64,000 nt of DNA from Eleginops maclovinus (Eukaryota > Chordata > Actinopteri > Perciformes > Eleginopidae). A program made the position numbers and the translations under genes. The stretch lies in the NCBI RefSeq assembly GCF_036324505.1, contig NC_086366.1, positions 18,802,927-18,866,926 of the forward strand. Direction: 5' to 3'. Every line of letters starts with the position of its first letter. The stretch's first letter is position 1. Positions 31,866 to 46,900 of the stretch are shown here, one piece after another. The notes below the pieces were generated by a model. The model saw nothing but the letters and a program-made list of their open reading frames with translations. It did no database searches and was not told the origin of the DNA.

Positions 31866-33521
31866 GGTTCATACAAGCTCAGCCTGTGTGACAGAGGGAG
31901 CAGGGAGGAGTCAAAAAGAGTCATGGTCACAACACTGTCAAAAAGACACCAGTGTGGATTCTAGCTGCAGTGATAAGTTCATTATTGAGTAGTAAATAAA
32001 CAGAATTTGATCTTTGATCTTTTTTATTAGTTTACAAATTAGTTTAAAAGCAAAAATGCATGTGTTCCCACTTCTCAAATGTGAATACACTCCGGTTTTC
32101 TATACCACACGATGATAGTAAACTAAATAGTTTTTGAATCTGGACAGGTGGGTTGAAATAAAAGATTTGAAGAAATCACCTTGAATTGGAAATGGACATT
32201 TTCACAATTAACTAGCATTTTATAGGAGCACAAGCTCATTTTCATGGTGATGGGGACCCCTTGAGGAACAATAAAAAAAAAAGCCATCTGAGAAGGCTGA
32301 TCCGAGCACTACTAGAATACATTAAAACCATGGCTCAAAACATTCTAAGGAGAGGTTGTGTTAATACTAAGTAAAAACAAAATGCATTGTTTATTGTATA
32401 GAAACACTTAACTTCATTGACATTATTGTTATATGCAGCAGAAAAGATTACCTACTTTGTTAAGGCCATTACATGCTCCAGTGTGAAGTCAGCAAAAGAG
32501 AAATCTAATGATGTGGCAGCTGATGCCACTAGCTAAGGTTAGATGACAAGATAACTCAAATGACTGCAATCAGGATACATTTCATTTTCACTCGGGTAGC
32601 GAGTTATAAATGCTGACTCATGTTTAGCCAAGTTACACAACTCTCCCTGGTGGAGAGGCGTACAGAAAATAACCGAAGTGACTAAGGGAACATTATGTTT
32701 CCAATAACTGGAAGCGTTTCATTATGATAAGTCACGTTAATGGTCGATCATTTTATCCAAACTGAGGCATTACGCTAGGCCAAGACCGTTAGCCATGTTT
32801 CGACTACTGTACCGAGCGGACAGATCTTCCTGTTGTTGGCTAAAAAACACACAGGCATGCTCAAACAGTAACGCTACGATTAAATATTTCTTTAAAAAGG
32901 GCAAAGGTTCACTGACCTGCCATGTCAGCTTGATAAATCTGGCATTAGGAAATCTTTAGTAGAGATGTTTCTACTCATCCGGAGCCAGGCTTTTCTCTTG
33001 TCATGTGACTACTGGGACCAGGAAAAAGTACTGTACAGTACTTACTGCGCATGCTCAGTGTAAGACTCGGGAATCCAGCACACAGGACAGGAACAACTTT
33101 TCCGATTTTAAAGCATTTCATTACATGATGATATTGATAAAAATAGGTATAAATATGTTTTACAAGTTGTTTTTTTATCTCAACATTTGTTTGTCTTATA
33201 TTTTTTTCTCACAAATCCAATACAACAATCCGTACAATGTCCTTGTTGACTTTCATTACACACACTTTGCCATTATTCAAACAAGTGTGGGAAACATACA
33301 GCTGGTCCTGGTTACTGGAAATACTGTGTGAAACGACTGTGTTGAAAATGTCCACTCTCTCAAATGTCCATTCTGTATAATCAATTTCATTTCATCACAG
33401 CCTAGTTTAATTCATTGTCACAAATATTGGTTAACTTTTTGAGATCCCTTGTATTGTGGAGCTGAAGCAGCAGCAGAAAGTTGGTTTGTTTGGATTCCCT
33501 GAGTATTGAGGCGCAGTTTCA
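31866..33521. promoter_or_regulatory. bach1 5' flank and usp16 3' flank
   Basis: About 1.65 kb between the bach1 start codon and the usp16 stop codon. The right part (about 33000-33055) looks like a TATA-less promoter: an E-box/CLEAR-like GTCATGTGAC (33000-33009), an 18-bp perfect palindrome (33026-33043) and an NRF1-type TGCGCATGC (33046-33054). A bach1 5' untranslated exon probably begins around here and splices to near 31870, but I could not fix its donor. The rest is AT-rich without features. Confidence 0.4.
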
Positions 33522-36163
33522 TTAGAGGATTCTTTCATAGAAGAGGAGGTAGGCTTGGCAACCCTGCACTTTGCTCTCGCTCACAGGCTGAACGCTTGTA
33601 TCGCTGATATGGAACCAGGATCCTCTGGGTGAATCTGCAGGTTATTAAGGGAAGAGATGAGTTAGTGGAGATACATAAAACATTAGGACCAACTTATTAC
33701 TCTATAGGTTGTCCCGCTTGGGTACACCTACCTTCATCTGTATATCCATTGGATGAGAGTTTAGGACACTCAGGTCGTGCTTTCACATACGCTGTGTAAT
33801 GACCTGACCTCATTGTTCCGCTGTGCTCTACGATGCCGTACAAACTGTACAAAATCTGATTATCTCCCTCTGTCAAGTTCTGTTAGGAAACAACTTTCTG
33901 TTAGTGCACATACTTCTATAAAACAATAATAGACTTATAAGAATATCTATATTTAATAAAAGTTCTTAATAGCAATATTTACCTTGCATTTAACCGCAGA
34001 GAAGGGAGCTAGATCCAGTATCAGGGGGAATTGGACATGTCTGTTCACCTTACAAATACTGTATCCATTCTAGAGGAAAAGAACAAACGATGTGATTTCA
34101 AAATCCATAAAATCCACATTCATTCTTACAAAATATCAAAAACAAAACGTGTAATGCTCTTTAAACAGTTGGTACACCGCTGTGTGAATAATAAAAGCTT
34201 TGCTTACTGGATCAAAGGTGTGCAATGTTGACATTTTATTCAACTGTCTTACCTGTTGAAATCTTTTCAAATGAAGGGTAAGCACCGGTGGGGGAGACGA
34301 GATTAGCATTTGCTTCAAGGCATCAGTGTAGACATTTTTCTTGGATGCTAGAAAAAATTGAAAAATACAAGACGATGAACTTCACTGATTCCTCAAATGA
34401 AAAAGTGAGTCAAGCAGGAAAACATCAGAAATAAGACCAACCAACACACATATTAATTGGCTTTTTGTTTTGGTATTTACTTGATTTGTGTTATTGTCTG
34501 CACAAAGTCCAGAAACATACCTCCAGCTTTGTCTTTATTGGGCTGCCGTTTAGTGCAGGTGACGCAAAGCAGGCTGTTGTTCTGCGTGAGAGTTTCCACT
34601 TCTGTGAACTGAAAAAGGCATGACTGGACTGAACACTCCTGTTTCTCAGGTGCTTTCCTCGTAGCCAGAGTTTGGAAGGCCAGCTCTGGGTCCTGACTTA
34701 CTACAGTGTACTCTTTAGCTTCCAATGGCTCTTCTTCAGTCTCCATGCTTTGGTCCACAGCAATAGAATCTTGAATGAAGGCATCATCCAGGGTAACCTT
34801 CTCCATTTCACTCACTAGCTGTGTGTCCTGTTCTCCTTCCTGATCCATGTCAGAAATGTTGTCATTGTCAAAGACGCTGTCCTTTGAGGGTTGCTCCTCT
34901 GATAAGACTGTAAAGCGGTTGCTTACTGATGATGTAGTGGACGAGTCACACTCAATCACCGAATCATCATCCTCTTCTTCTTTTTCCTTCTCATCCTGAT
35001 CCGTGTCAAGGGTTTTCTGGTCCTCTTCAGACACGCTGATTTGTGCAGCAGTTTCTCCAATTAGTGTGGCTTCTTCATTTGTTTCATTGTCAGCGTTTTC
35101 CCCGTCCTGTGCATCTGGATCAGTAGGATCGGTCTGTTCGCTCTCCGTTGGGCTCGAGAGACAGTCCAAAGTGACTCTGCCGTCAAGCTTATGCTGCCTT
35201 TTTTGTTGCTGTAAGCCAAGATAAGGGAACAATACAGCCTATTTATTCATTTATTCTGCACACTGATGAATTGGGATAAAAGGAAAAACATTCAGGGAGT
35301 TACCTTTGCCTGCTTCTTTGCTTGCTTCTTGGCTTTCTTCTGCTGGTACTTGCTGCCGGACCCCGTGGGAATGTCATCATTCCCGTTAGTCAAAGCAGGG
35401 CTGTTTCTGCCATCCTGACTCGACTCACTGGTGCGCGGAACTTCTTTTTTCAGTTTCTTCTTCCTGTATGCCTGTAAGAAGTAACAAAAGGAGGGTAACA
35501 CAAATATAAAAAAAATAACAAATAATTGTTTAGAAAGAAACCTAAGGGACATACCTCATCAGATACAGGAAGAGAAAGATCCAAATACATCTCTGTGACT
35601 ACGGACACCTGTAAGTGCCAAGAAGTGGGCATTAAGCTTGACATTGACATGACAACAACAGCTTTTTTGTCATTTAAAAACAGTAAAATCCATATTGCAT
35701 ACCGTTTTGCATTGCTGACACATTATAGTGCTGGTTGTTTCCCCACCAAAAACGTGGTCAACAAAGTTTTTGGGAAATCCGTTTTTCTCGTACTCTGAAA
35801 TTAGAACATTGTCAAAGGACCACATATAATAATTAGGTGGACCAAGATTGTATACCAATGTACGATGCAAAAAAGTATTATTTGCTCACATTTAATTTAA
35901 AGCCCAGTTACCTACCTTTAACTAGTGTTTTCAGCTTCTCTTCATCTGCGCCTTTTCTAGATTCTTTCAATGCCTCCATGATCCCTGAGCTCACTCTCTG
36001 TAGGGAAAAACACAATCTTTAAAACTTTAAGAATTACCTTTTGATCAACCATGAGGAGATCTTGAAGGACTCTTTTTCTTCAACCTATGTTGGTATAAAT
36101 ATTTATTTATGGTATTCGAATATGGTGTCACCTAACCCAATTTCCCCCTAGGGTTACTTGTGT

Positions 36164-36200
<37 letters not shown>

Positions 36201-37899
36201 AAAGCAAGAAATGTTTCAAACTGAATGCATACTTTGATCTCCTCAGCTCGCATCCCATCCAGAAGGTAGCGCAGCAGCTCCTGGCTGTCTTGCTGCTGAA
36301 AACCTTTGAACCTGGCCGCCCTGAATAGAGAGGACGAGACAATAAACAACAGTAAATGCCGTGATGCTAGGAAGAACATTTTAAGCAAACAAGCTAGCCG
36401 CACCTACTTTTTACAAACTTGTGAGAACAACTCCCGCGGTGTTACTGCACCCTTCTTGGTTTCCTGGATCTCATTGAGTTGTTGACACATAGCCAAAGTC
36501 AGGGATCCGGGCCGATCTAACTGCAATACGAGAGGCTCCTGCGATCACAATAAATAAGTATTTAAGTAAAAAACCTTGTATATTATAGTGGATAGATTTA
36601 CTATAGTTAAAGAAGTTTTAAAGAATAATGGAAACATACCAGATCAGAGGGCGCAACAGGTTGAATGTTAAGTTCTATTTTCTCTTCAACCACTTTGTTG
36701 AGAGTCTGTCTTAAGAGTTGTGTTTGAGACAGATTCTGGAAAAGAAAATAACAGTAGTTAAATAGGACATAAAATGTATGACTACCTAATTTTAACTCCT
36801 ATAAATCACAATCATACCTGAATAACTGCATTAAAGAAACATGTGTTTCCAAGGTTGCTCAGCCCTTTCACTGAAATACCACCCAAGTCTTCGGATGTGC
36901 CAGACTTATGTGATTTCCCAACACTCTCTTTCTTGGCATTTTTCTTTGTTTGGTCCTTGTTCTCTTTGTCCTCTTTTTCCTCTGCTTTTGCTGGCTCTGT
37001 CTTCTGATCAACTTCTACCAAGCAGTCTTCTTCCTTCACTCCTAAATAACCAATCAACGCATGGTGGAAATTGTTATATACACACACATTCCAATAATAC
37101 ATACATTAATCATGTCCATAAACATGTATTTGTGTTAAACTTTCCAACGGGACCTACTCTTCTGTGGTCTCTTTATTGGATCTGCAGAGGCTTGTTTTTT
37201 TAAGTTGGTCACCAGCTGAGCCAAATGCCCTGTTCTGGAGTACTGGACTTCATCATCACATATGTAACACCTGCAAGTTTGGCAACACATGATTAACGAA
37301 AGTAGGTTTTTACATTCTTTTTTCTTTGACATTACCACACCACTGCAACATACTCACCACACACTCCAGTTGTCCAAACTGATCACCAGACAATGTGGAT
37401 CCGACCGAGGAGTCTCATAATGTTTGATGGCATGCTGGTCCTCAGAGTTGCGTCCACATCCCTGGTAGAAAGTACACCTGTCAGTTAGCAAAAAATCACT
37501 TCATCCACATTCACAATGTTATGTTTAACTCACTCTATGGCCACATTTCAAGCACATCCATATGGGTGCCATTTCTTTTTCCTCTTCAGATTCCTGTGGC
37601 ACAGAGGTGTTGATATTTTCTTTGTTTTCTTCATTTTCTTCATGCTTACAATCCTGGCAACTTGTCCAATCACAACTCCCAGAGAGTTTCTTTAGAAGAG
37701 TTTGTTCTGTGCCCTTCTTAATGTGCCTACAGTTTGGAACTTAAGATAAAAACACACGATGTGGGAAGGTTACCCCCGGCCTCCTACAGGTGATCATATG
37801 TTACATTACATGCATGTCATGATGATGATATTATTTACCTGTAATGTCAAAGTCATCATCCTCTCTGGAGCTTTTGTCCTTCCCCCTCTTCTTTCCCAT
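33522..37899 (-). CDS. usp16: Ubiquitin carboxyl-terminal hydrolase 16, complete
   Basis: Deubiquitinase of histone H2A acting in mitosis and gene activation. 17 coding exons: 37899-37839, 37739-37534, 37461-37358, 37270-37158, 37041-36818, 36735-36640, 36538-36408, 36320-36233, 35997-35916, 35794-35703, 35608-35555, 35471-35304, 35208-34521, 34347-34253, 34069-33983, 33879-33732, 33634-33522. Sum 2550 nt = 849 residues plus stop (human 823). A ZnF-UBP finger lies in exons 2-4 ([33 protein letters not shown]). The catalytic Cys (~229) is in [14 protein letters not shown]. The His box (~790) is [15 protein letters not shown], with the catalytic Asp region in FHISDTS. The 688-bp exon 13 encodes a long acidic insert in the catalytic domain. 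The start MGKKRGKDK matches the human MGKKRTKGK. Divergent from rwdd2b. Confidence 0.97.
36165..36200. repeat. ATTG tetranucleotide microsatellite
   Basis: About nine ATTG (TGAT) units in the usp16 intron between the exons at 36320-36233 and 35997-35916, just beyond the donor at 36232. Confidence 0.95.
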
Positions 37900-38639
37900 T
37901 TTCACCTAAAGTTAAGCACAATAAGAAATTAATGGAAATCACAACCAGCAGTCACCAGTCTGCGAGTACACACACAGCCAGAAGCAAATGAATACTGTTA
38001 CATTTGTTTCAATGACCAGGTTCGTTCATTCATTAGATTCAAGCCAACTTACTGTCACAACAGATCCTGATAAAAACCTTCACAGTTTTCAGTTACGTTT
38101 ATTTTGTGTGGATTAAATATCTCAACCGGACACAGCACTTTTGGTTTACTAATGACAGCCGTACGATGCAAGTCTACAGTTTGATAATAAAGGGGTCTAA
38201 TGTGACAAAATTAAAAAATAAGAAAAAAGACCCTACGCTGATTTGGCAGGAAATGCCAGCTGACACATGTGGACAACAAGATAAAAAAATGTGATAGTGC
38301 CGCTGTATCGGCTGCTCGCTACGTGTGTTTCCTGTGTGCGTCGCGTTAAACAGTCCGACGTAAAACAACGCTACTAGCTCATTTAAGACCCACCGTACAG
38401 AAACTCCACGTTGGCCACAGCACCAGCAGTACTGACATTACTGAAGTTGTTCAGGTGTGTAACTAGCTTGTTCAACTCCTTCTGTATACAGCTGACATAA
38501 ATATGTATTGCTGATGTTTGACGCTTGACAGGTCATACAGCAAACTATATTTGAATGTTGGGACAGAGAGCTGTTATTTACAGTGATTGTTTATGAATAT
38601 CAGTAGTGAAGATCGACGCTGTAGTTTGCTGTTATCATT
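37900..38639. promoter_or_regulatory. Shared divergent promoter region of usp16 and rwdd2b
   Basis: 740 bp separate the two start codons in head-to-head orientation. The segment around 38290-38400 is richer in CpG (TGCCGCTGTATCGGCTGC, GTGCGTCGCG, CCGACGTAAAAC) than its surroundings. No TATA box was seen near either start. The two genes are also head to head in human, which supports conserved regulation, although the mammalian spacing is larger. Confidence 0.55.
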
Positions 38640-40703
<2,064 letters not shown>

Positions 40704-40927
40704 TGGCTGGAACCATACTTTGAATTTACATAGTTATTTGACTAGTGCCTGTCATTAAATTCACTTATTCTGTGTTAACTAAAACATTTAAGTAGGATTC
40801 AGAACTGTTTCACTCAGATTACAATAATCACACACGTGCCTGAAACACTGACGTGAACAACATTTCTGCAATGTTGAGAAACTAAAACCTATGTTTAGCT
40901 GTTAGGCATGTTTTCCAAAAAAAAAGC

Positions 40928-40933
40928 AATAAA
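40928..40933 (+). terminator. Polyadenylation signal for rwdd2b
   Basis: AATAAA, 225 bp past the stop codon, on the coding strand. Confidence 0.55.
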
Positions 40934-43900
40934 AAGATGTTTATTTGAGATTTTTCTCGAGGACCCCAGATATATTTGCAATTTTAATACACCATGCAAA
41001 GATCACACCTTGCCCTAAGTGTTCTTTTCTGAAATGGTACCACTGTGTACTGCTGCCAGGCTATTATAGGATTTTCAGATCTAGATACCACATTAATAAT
41101 TGGACAAAATAGTCCACAAATATGCTTGATATCTGTTTATGAAATCAGTTGATTTTCCTCTTATGAATTATAGATAAAATAACTGTGGAAAGTCTCCCTC
41201 CTATTTTCTTTGAATGATTCGTTCTTAAAATGTGTAATAATGGATTACACTTCCAGTAATGAAAAGGCCTGGTTATTGAACATTAATCTTATTTCAACCC
41301 AGACCAAAATAAACAATGAATTCTGTTCTTGTTGGATTCAATGTATGATTATCAAAAGTTATAGGCAACTTTTGGCTGATTTTATCTCCACACAGGAAGC
41401 AGCACTTTTAAAGTCTATCATCAGTTCATATCTTTTTACATAAATGTATACATTATCAGAAGATGTGTAACTCATAGGACTTTGAACCCTAAGGGAGCAT
41501 TTCAGAGTTCAAGCTTTGTTAACAATTAACAATTAACAGATGAAATATGAAAATCAGCATTTTTTCCTATTTGGTTCTGCCTTGTTTTTATCAGGGCTGT
41601 CGTACCAGATCATTCTTAGATGACCTGGTGAAGTTCAGCTCAACATGGACTTGTATGATATCAGGAAATCCAGAGTGCACTGCTTGTTCAGTTACAGGCA
41701 CTGGATTGAATTGATTTACAAACATGCTGAGTCTACAATGCCCAGCAGATGGCAGCATTATATTATCAAAGTTGGGAAACATGGCCTTAGGTGTTACCTG
41801 TAGTTTATGGAGGTTAACATATTTAAACCTTAAACAATCCTGATCGGAAAGACCAGTTTTTATCTAAAATAATGCAATAGAACAATCATGATTATTTAAA
41901 AAGTATAAATATGTATTGTATAATACAAAATACACTGGGGTTATATGTGGACTTTCACAACATCTCATTTGTGCTATTTTTTAAATAATTGCCATCTTTT
42001 TAAAAGTTGTATTCTATAATTTGTAACTGATGAACAGCTATGGGGAAGGGTTGCTCATTCTATTTTTCAGTCCCAGGCCCCTTTTTTTCTCCTGCGAAAT
42101 TCTGGTCAGTCATCTGGTCCTGCTCCTTCTGATGATACAAGTTTTTGCTTTGCCTTCTCACTCCAACTCGAACAGAATTCTTCAGAAGATTCATCAGAGC
42201 AGTCTTCTGTTTGTTTGTTTGTATATTGTATCTGAACTCCCAGGTGAGTCCACGGCTCCAGCTTGTCCCCCAGGATTAGTATTTCTACAGTTAGCCCTGG
42301 AAACAGAATTGGTCAAACCATACCTTATCGTAAGTGTTCTTTATGGTCTTGACTAAACACTCTTAGCTCCTGATAAAATAAACTGAATTTACGTTGTGTT
42401 AATTTGAACTTGGTTAATAACATATTCAGCATAGAGAAAGTGTCTTTCTCTGCTGCGCATGCGTATGGTTGTAAAATATCGAAAGATAGCCTGCAGTAAA
42501 GGCTTCAAAATAATCAAATTGACACACAAATGAATCAAATTATTTGATGGCTACTTCAAATGCATTAAGATATTGTAAATCAAGCAGTATTTCTGCCATT
42601 ATATTGCTGAGCTCTAGTCTCATCAGCAGAGTTTAGATTACCTGGACAGCTGTCGATATATCATTAAATGAACTGGCATGAAACAAAAGTACACCTTTCT
42701 AGATTAAAATATCCCCTGTCATGATTAAATGTAATGATTTATATCATTTTATAATAGCCTTGATAAAGCAATGACCAGTGGAGTAAGAGGTGCCAAGTTA
42801 TTTTAATGAAGACAGAATAGTTTTAACTCCCCAACGTTTAATTAGTTTTATTCCATGCACAGATGAATGTAAAGATTCTAAAAGGTCCAGATTTTAAAAA
42901 ACGGTATAATTATGTAACAGTAGACGTACATTTCAGTATTTTTTCTTGACTGTTCTTTGTGTGTTTGAATATTCTTGTTTATTCTGTCCCAGTCTCAATG
43001 TACATTAAATTATTTTTTAGATCAGTATATAGTCTTATAATTATTACTGATTGGACTTTATTGTATCTTCATGTTAATATAGTTGATCTGAAACAGTGCA
43101 ATCAATGGGAAACATTTGGCACATTTATGAAAGAAATCATTACCTTTAGGGGAACTCAGAGAAGAAGAAAAGCAGACTCTATTCCACATAGCAAACACCA
43201 TACAAATGCGGCTAGAGAAAGTCAAATTGAGACCTGAAACAGTTAAGAGTTGCTCTGTATACCTGTATAGATTCAATACATTATTTCCTTTCTGTACAGA
43301 ACCCAAAGAAGGGAAACTTCACAGTCCTTCAACTAACAGACAGCACTGTATATAGTAGTTTCATTGATAGTTTAATGGAAGTATGCCAAGACCACTCTGC
43401 AGATCAAAGTTTTGCTCAGAGTATCTTGAAATCTCGTGAGTGCTTTTCGTTTCCTCTGATCAGGGGTCTCTGCAACTCTAACAGCATAATCACAAAACTG
43501 CAGGGACAAAGGATGCAAGGCAGTGCTGCATCACAGCCTTTCATTGCCAATTTGGTCTGTGACATATAAATATGTTTTCATTAACTGAAAATGGGAAACA
43601 CCCCTGTATTTAAATGGCTAAGACACCATTGTGTACTTTTATCGCTCGTTGAATTGCTCCGGTGTCATTGAGGTGCAGAATCATGAAAAGAGTGAGAAAA
43701 AATTACAGCAGCTTCTGAATCAATCAACTGAGACGTTTACCTACTGACAACAGTTCTCCTGGTTCTCATCATCCATATTTACTTTCCACATATGTATACA
43801 CACCCCATGTTTGATGCAATGAGCTGGTTGATCAATCGATCAAAACCTAAAAATGTTGCCTTGATTAAATGAGCCAGCCTAAACAGTATGATAAGCAATT

Positions 43901-46900
43901 ATAATGTACATTTATGGGATGTTTCCTCCTCCAGAGCAGTGCATGATGTATGGTTATTCTGTATACACTTAAATGCAGCCAGTAATTTAAACTCCACATA
44001 GTTTCCAATTTGCTTTCCACCTTTTGTTGTTGTTCTGTTTTTTCCCTTTGTTAACCCTTCAGCATGTTGGTCACACTTTAATTGGTGTCGCCTCATTTAG
44101 CATAGCTAAGCGAAAACATTGAATACATAGTTTATAACACAGGGGGGGGAGTCAGATATAAGTGATTAATGATAAACACTTATATATGTGTCCTTTTAGC
44201 TGCTTTGAACTACATTAGAGTTTGTTATACACCATGTATCAAATATTTCTAAACTGCTTATGAAGGCTTAATGATAAAGCTACCTTTGGAGACCCAAAAG
44301 CTCTGTGGTTGATGCATAGCAAGCAAGATCTTGGTAAATGACTGCAGAAATCATATCCCTTGTTCTTGAAGCCCATTTTGGCAACTCTCTATGAAAATAA
44401 TTTTTACACTAAACTTCATTCACAAAGGATTTACTGGTATTTTTCTTTTCTCATCATTTCAGACAATAACCCAATTCTGTAGGTCTATTGAACTGGTGAT
44501 GCATATAATTGAATTAGTTTTGAACGTCATGGTGAGGTATTTCAACAGAGGGATTTCATCATGTCTCCATAGCTGGCACTCTTTCACAGAGCCCAGCTAA
44601 TATAAATAGTATTGTTTTGAATTACTTGAAGCAGCAAACACTGAGCCGAAGGTTTTGAGAATTTGAATTTCCAAAACGTAGGCTTAGAATTCTGCACACC
44701 GCTGTGGCTTCATCCCACATTGTTTTGTAGCCAACGTGAGCAATAATAATTCTTCTTTGACCCTTTTGCAAATAAGAGAAACCAGCGGCAGATGAGACTC
44801 CTGGATAAGCATTAATCATCTGTCTTTAGATGTTGCACGGTTGCACTCCACTCCTCCACAAGTTATTTCATAGCATTAGATGTACTGTGATATAATAAAT
44901 GTGGAGACATAAGCCGTCTATTATATTTAAAATAAAATATATCTGTGTAAAGTGTGAAATAATGGGCACAATCTTTCACTTTAGTTTTGTAACATACTCT
45001 GTGTTATGCCAAAAGCAGGTAGACATACATACAATCTGACTGTAATATTTTAAAGCACTGGATTCAATGTTTGAAAAATGCAGTATTTCATTAAACTTCA
45101 GCTTTGAGTCTGCTGATAAATCTATCACAATCTCACAGGAGCTGCACAACAGAACTCCCTTTCAGAGCATATCAGTCTCTTAATTCGCTATGTGTTGCAT
45201 TACCATTTTCAATTCTGCCAAAGTAAACTTGATAATCAAAGCAATTAAAAACACAATCAGTTGTGTTTCAAAGTGCTGTGTGAAAACTTGGCCTGGCAGC
45301 TCTTTGGGATTCTGGACCTTCTCCCCTGATGACCCCTCAAGGTGAACTCTTGTATGGCTGTCCATCCCATGAATACTAAATATGGCTGAATTAAACATTT
45401 TCTCTCTTCTCACTACATTTAATCAGTTGTCTTACTGAGCTGTCTGTCTGGCGTAATCCCTGAGGCTCACCATCACACTGACTGGCATCATGATGACTGG
45501 CACGCTGCTCAAGAAGTATTCAAGCCATAGCAATCCCACTGGTCCATCCCCTCTTTGTATGCACTCTTTAACAGCGACAACCCTACAAATCAAGTGAAGT
45601 TCTTCGTGATATGCTTGCAGTGTGCTAGTGTGATTTTTTTGTGCATTAATACAGATTTATATTTATATAAGGGTTAAGGAAGTGGCTGTACGTGCAATCC
45701 AATAAGAGCAGAGATTTATTTTCTGTTTCTCTCTTTAACCCTAAACACTTCCCTCTAAACCATGCTGAAGAGATTTTTCACTGAAGTTTTGTGGCACTGT
45801 TGTTGATATCCAACATGTTTTAATGTTGGAAATGAAACATATAAAACTGACTAGGGTCAAGGCCTTGCAGAAATCCAGCCTGCCAAAAATGTATTCTATA
45901 AGGAAGAAAATCTCACCCTGTACAGCCACATTCGTAAAGAAACCATTTGTGCATTACACACATTGACAGTAGTGTCTGCTTAAAACATCTGCGTGTAGAA
46001 TTACAAAATACTGGCTTTAGCGCTAATTTTAAACTCTTTGAGAATCATTCACAGCTACTTCAAACCAATACTCAATCTATTTGGTTAATGATATTCTTGT
46101 GCAAACTCAAGAAACCCAGAATATTTGATGACAGACATTATTAAAAGCATATTGCAACAACAGACAGCCGTGTAATAAGCCAAAGCATATGTTGTGTTAC
46201 TGACACTGATTTGAACCAGAGGAATTTAACCTGATGTTCTCCTATGCCATTACTATAAACAGGAAAAAAAAAAAAAAGAGGAAATCTAGAGGAGGAGAGG
46301 GGGACCTTGATGATAATGAGGCTGATGCCAATGCCTGATGTCCACCTACATCCAGACAGCTTGCTTCCTGCAGGCACAGCCGTTTGTCAGAACCTTTTCT
46401 CAATACACTGTTTACACATTATTATTCTGTTTGCATTGGAGCGTGTTTGTTATTTGAAGATGAAATATCTATAATAGAATACGCAGGATAAATAATGCTG
46501 TAGTGGTATGCTAATTAATGATGTAGTTGTAATTGTTTTAAAAAAAATGTTCCTTAATATTAACTGTTATTGTGCTGACAACATTACAAATGATAGTCTT
46601 TTTTTGTATGGACAGCACATCATCCAGTTGTTAGATTTCTTTGCATCGACAAATTCATGTAAATCTCATATAATCATATGTACTGTATATCTTACCTTAT
46701 ATCTTAAGGGCGTCAATTTTATATGACAAACATGCTTCTAACTGCAGTTATAAAGCAATGGTTCACAAGACTATGGCAGCAGATAGGAGTTTTGAACTAC
46801 AGTTTTCAGAGACATGACATTTTTGACAACTTACTTTTCAAATATGCAATAAAAGCAAGTTATTATTTCTCTTTCCAACAATAAGCCAATGGAACATTCT

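Noticed and set aside
42030..42356. 108-codon plus-strand frame in the spacer
   Set aside because: No recognisable domain; a poly-T/CTCC-rich start and composition consistent with chance or a decayed fragment.
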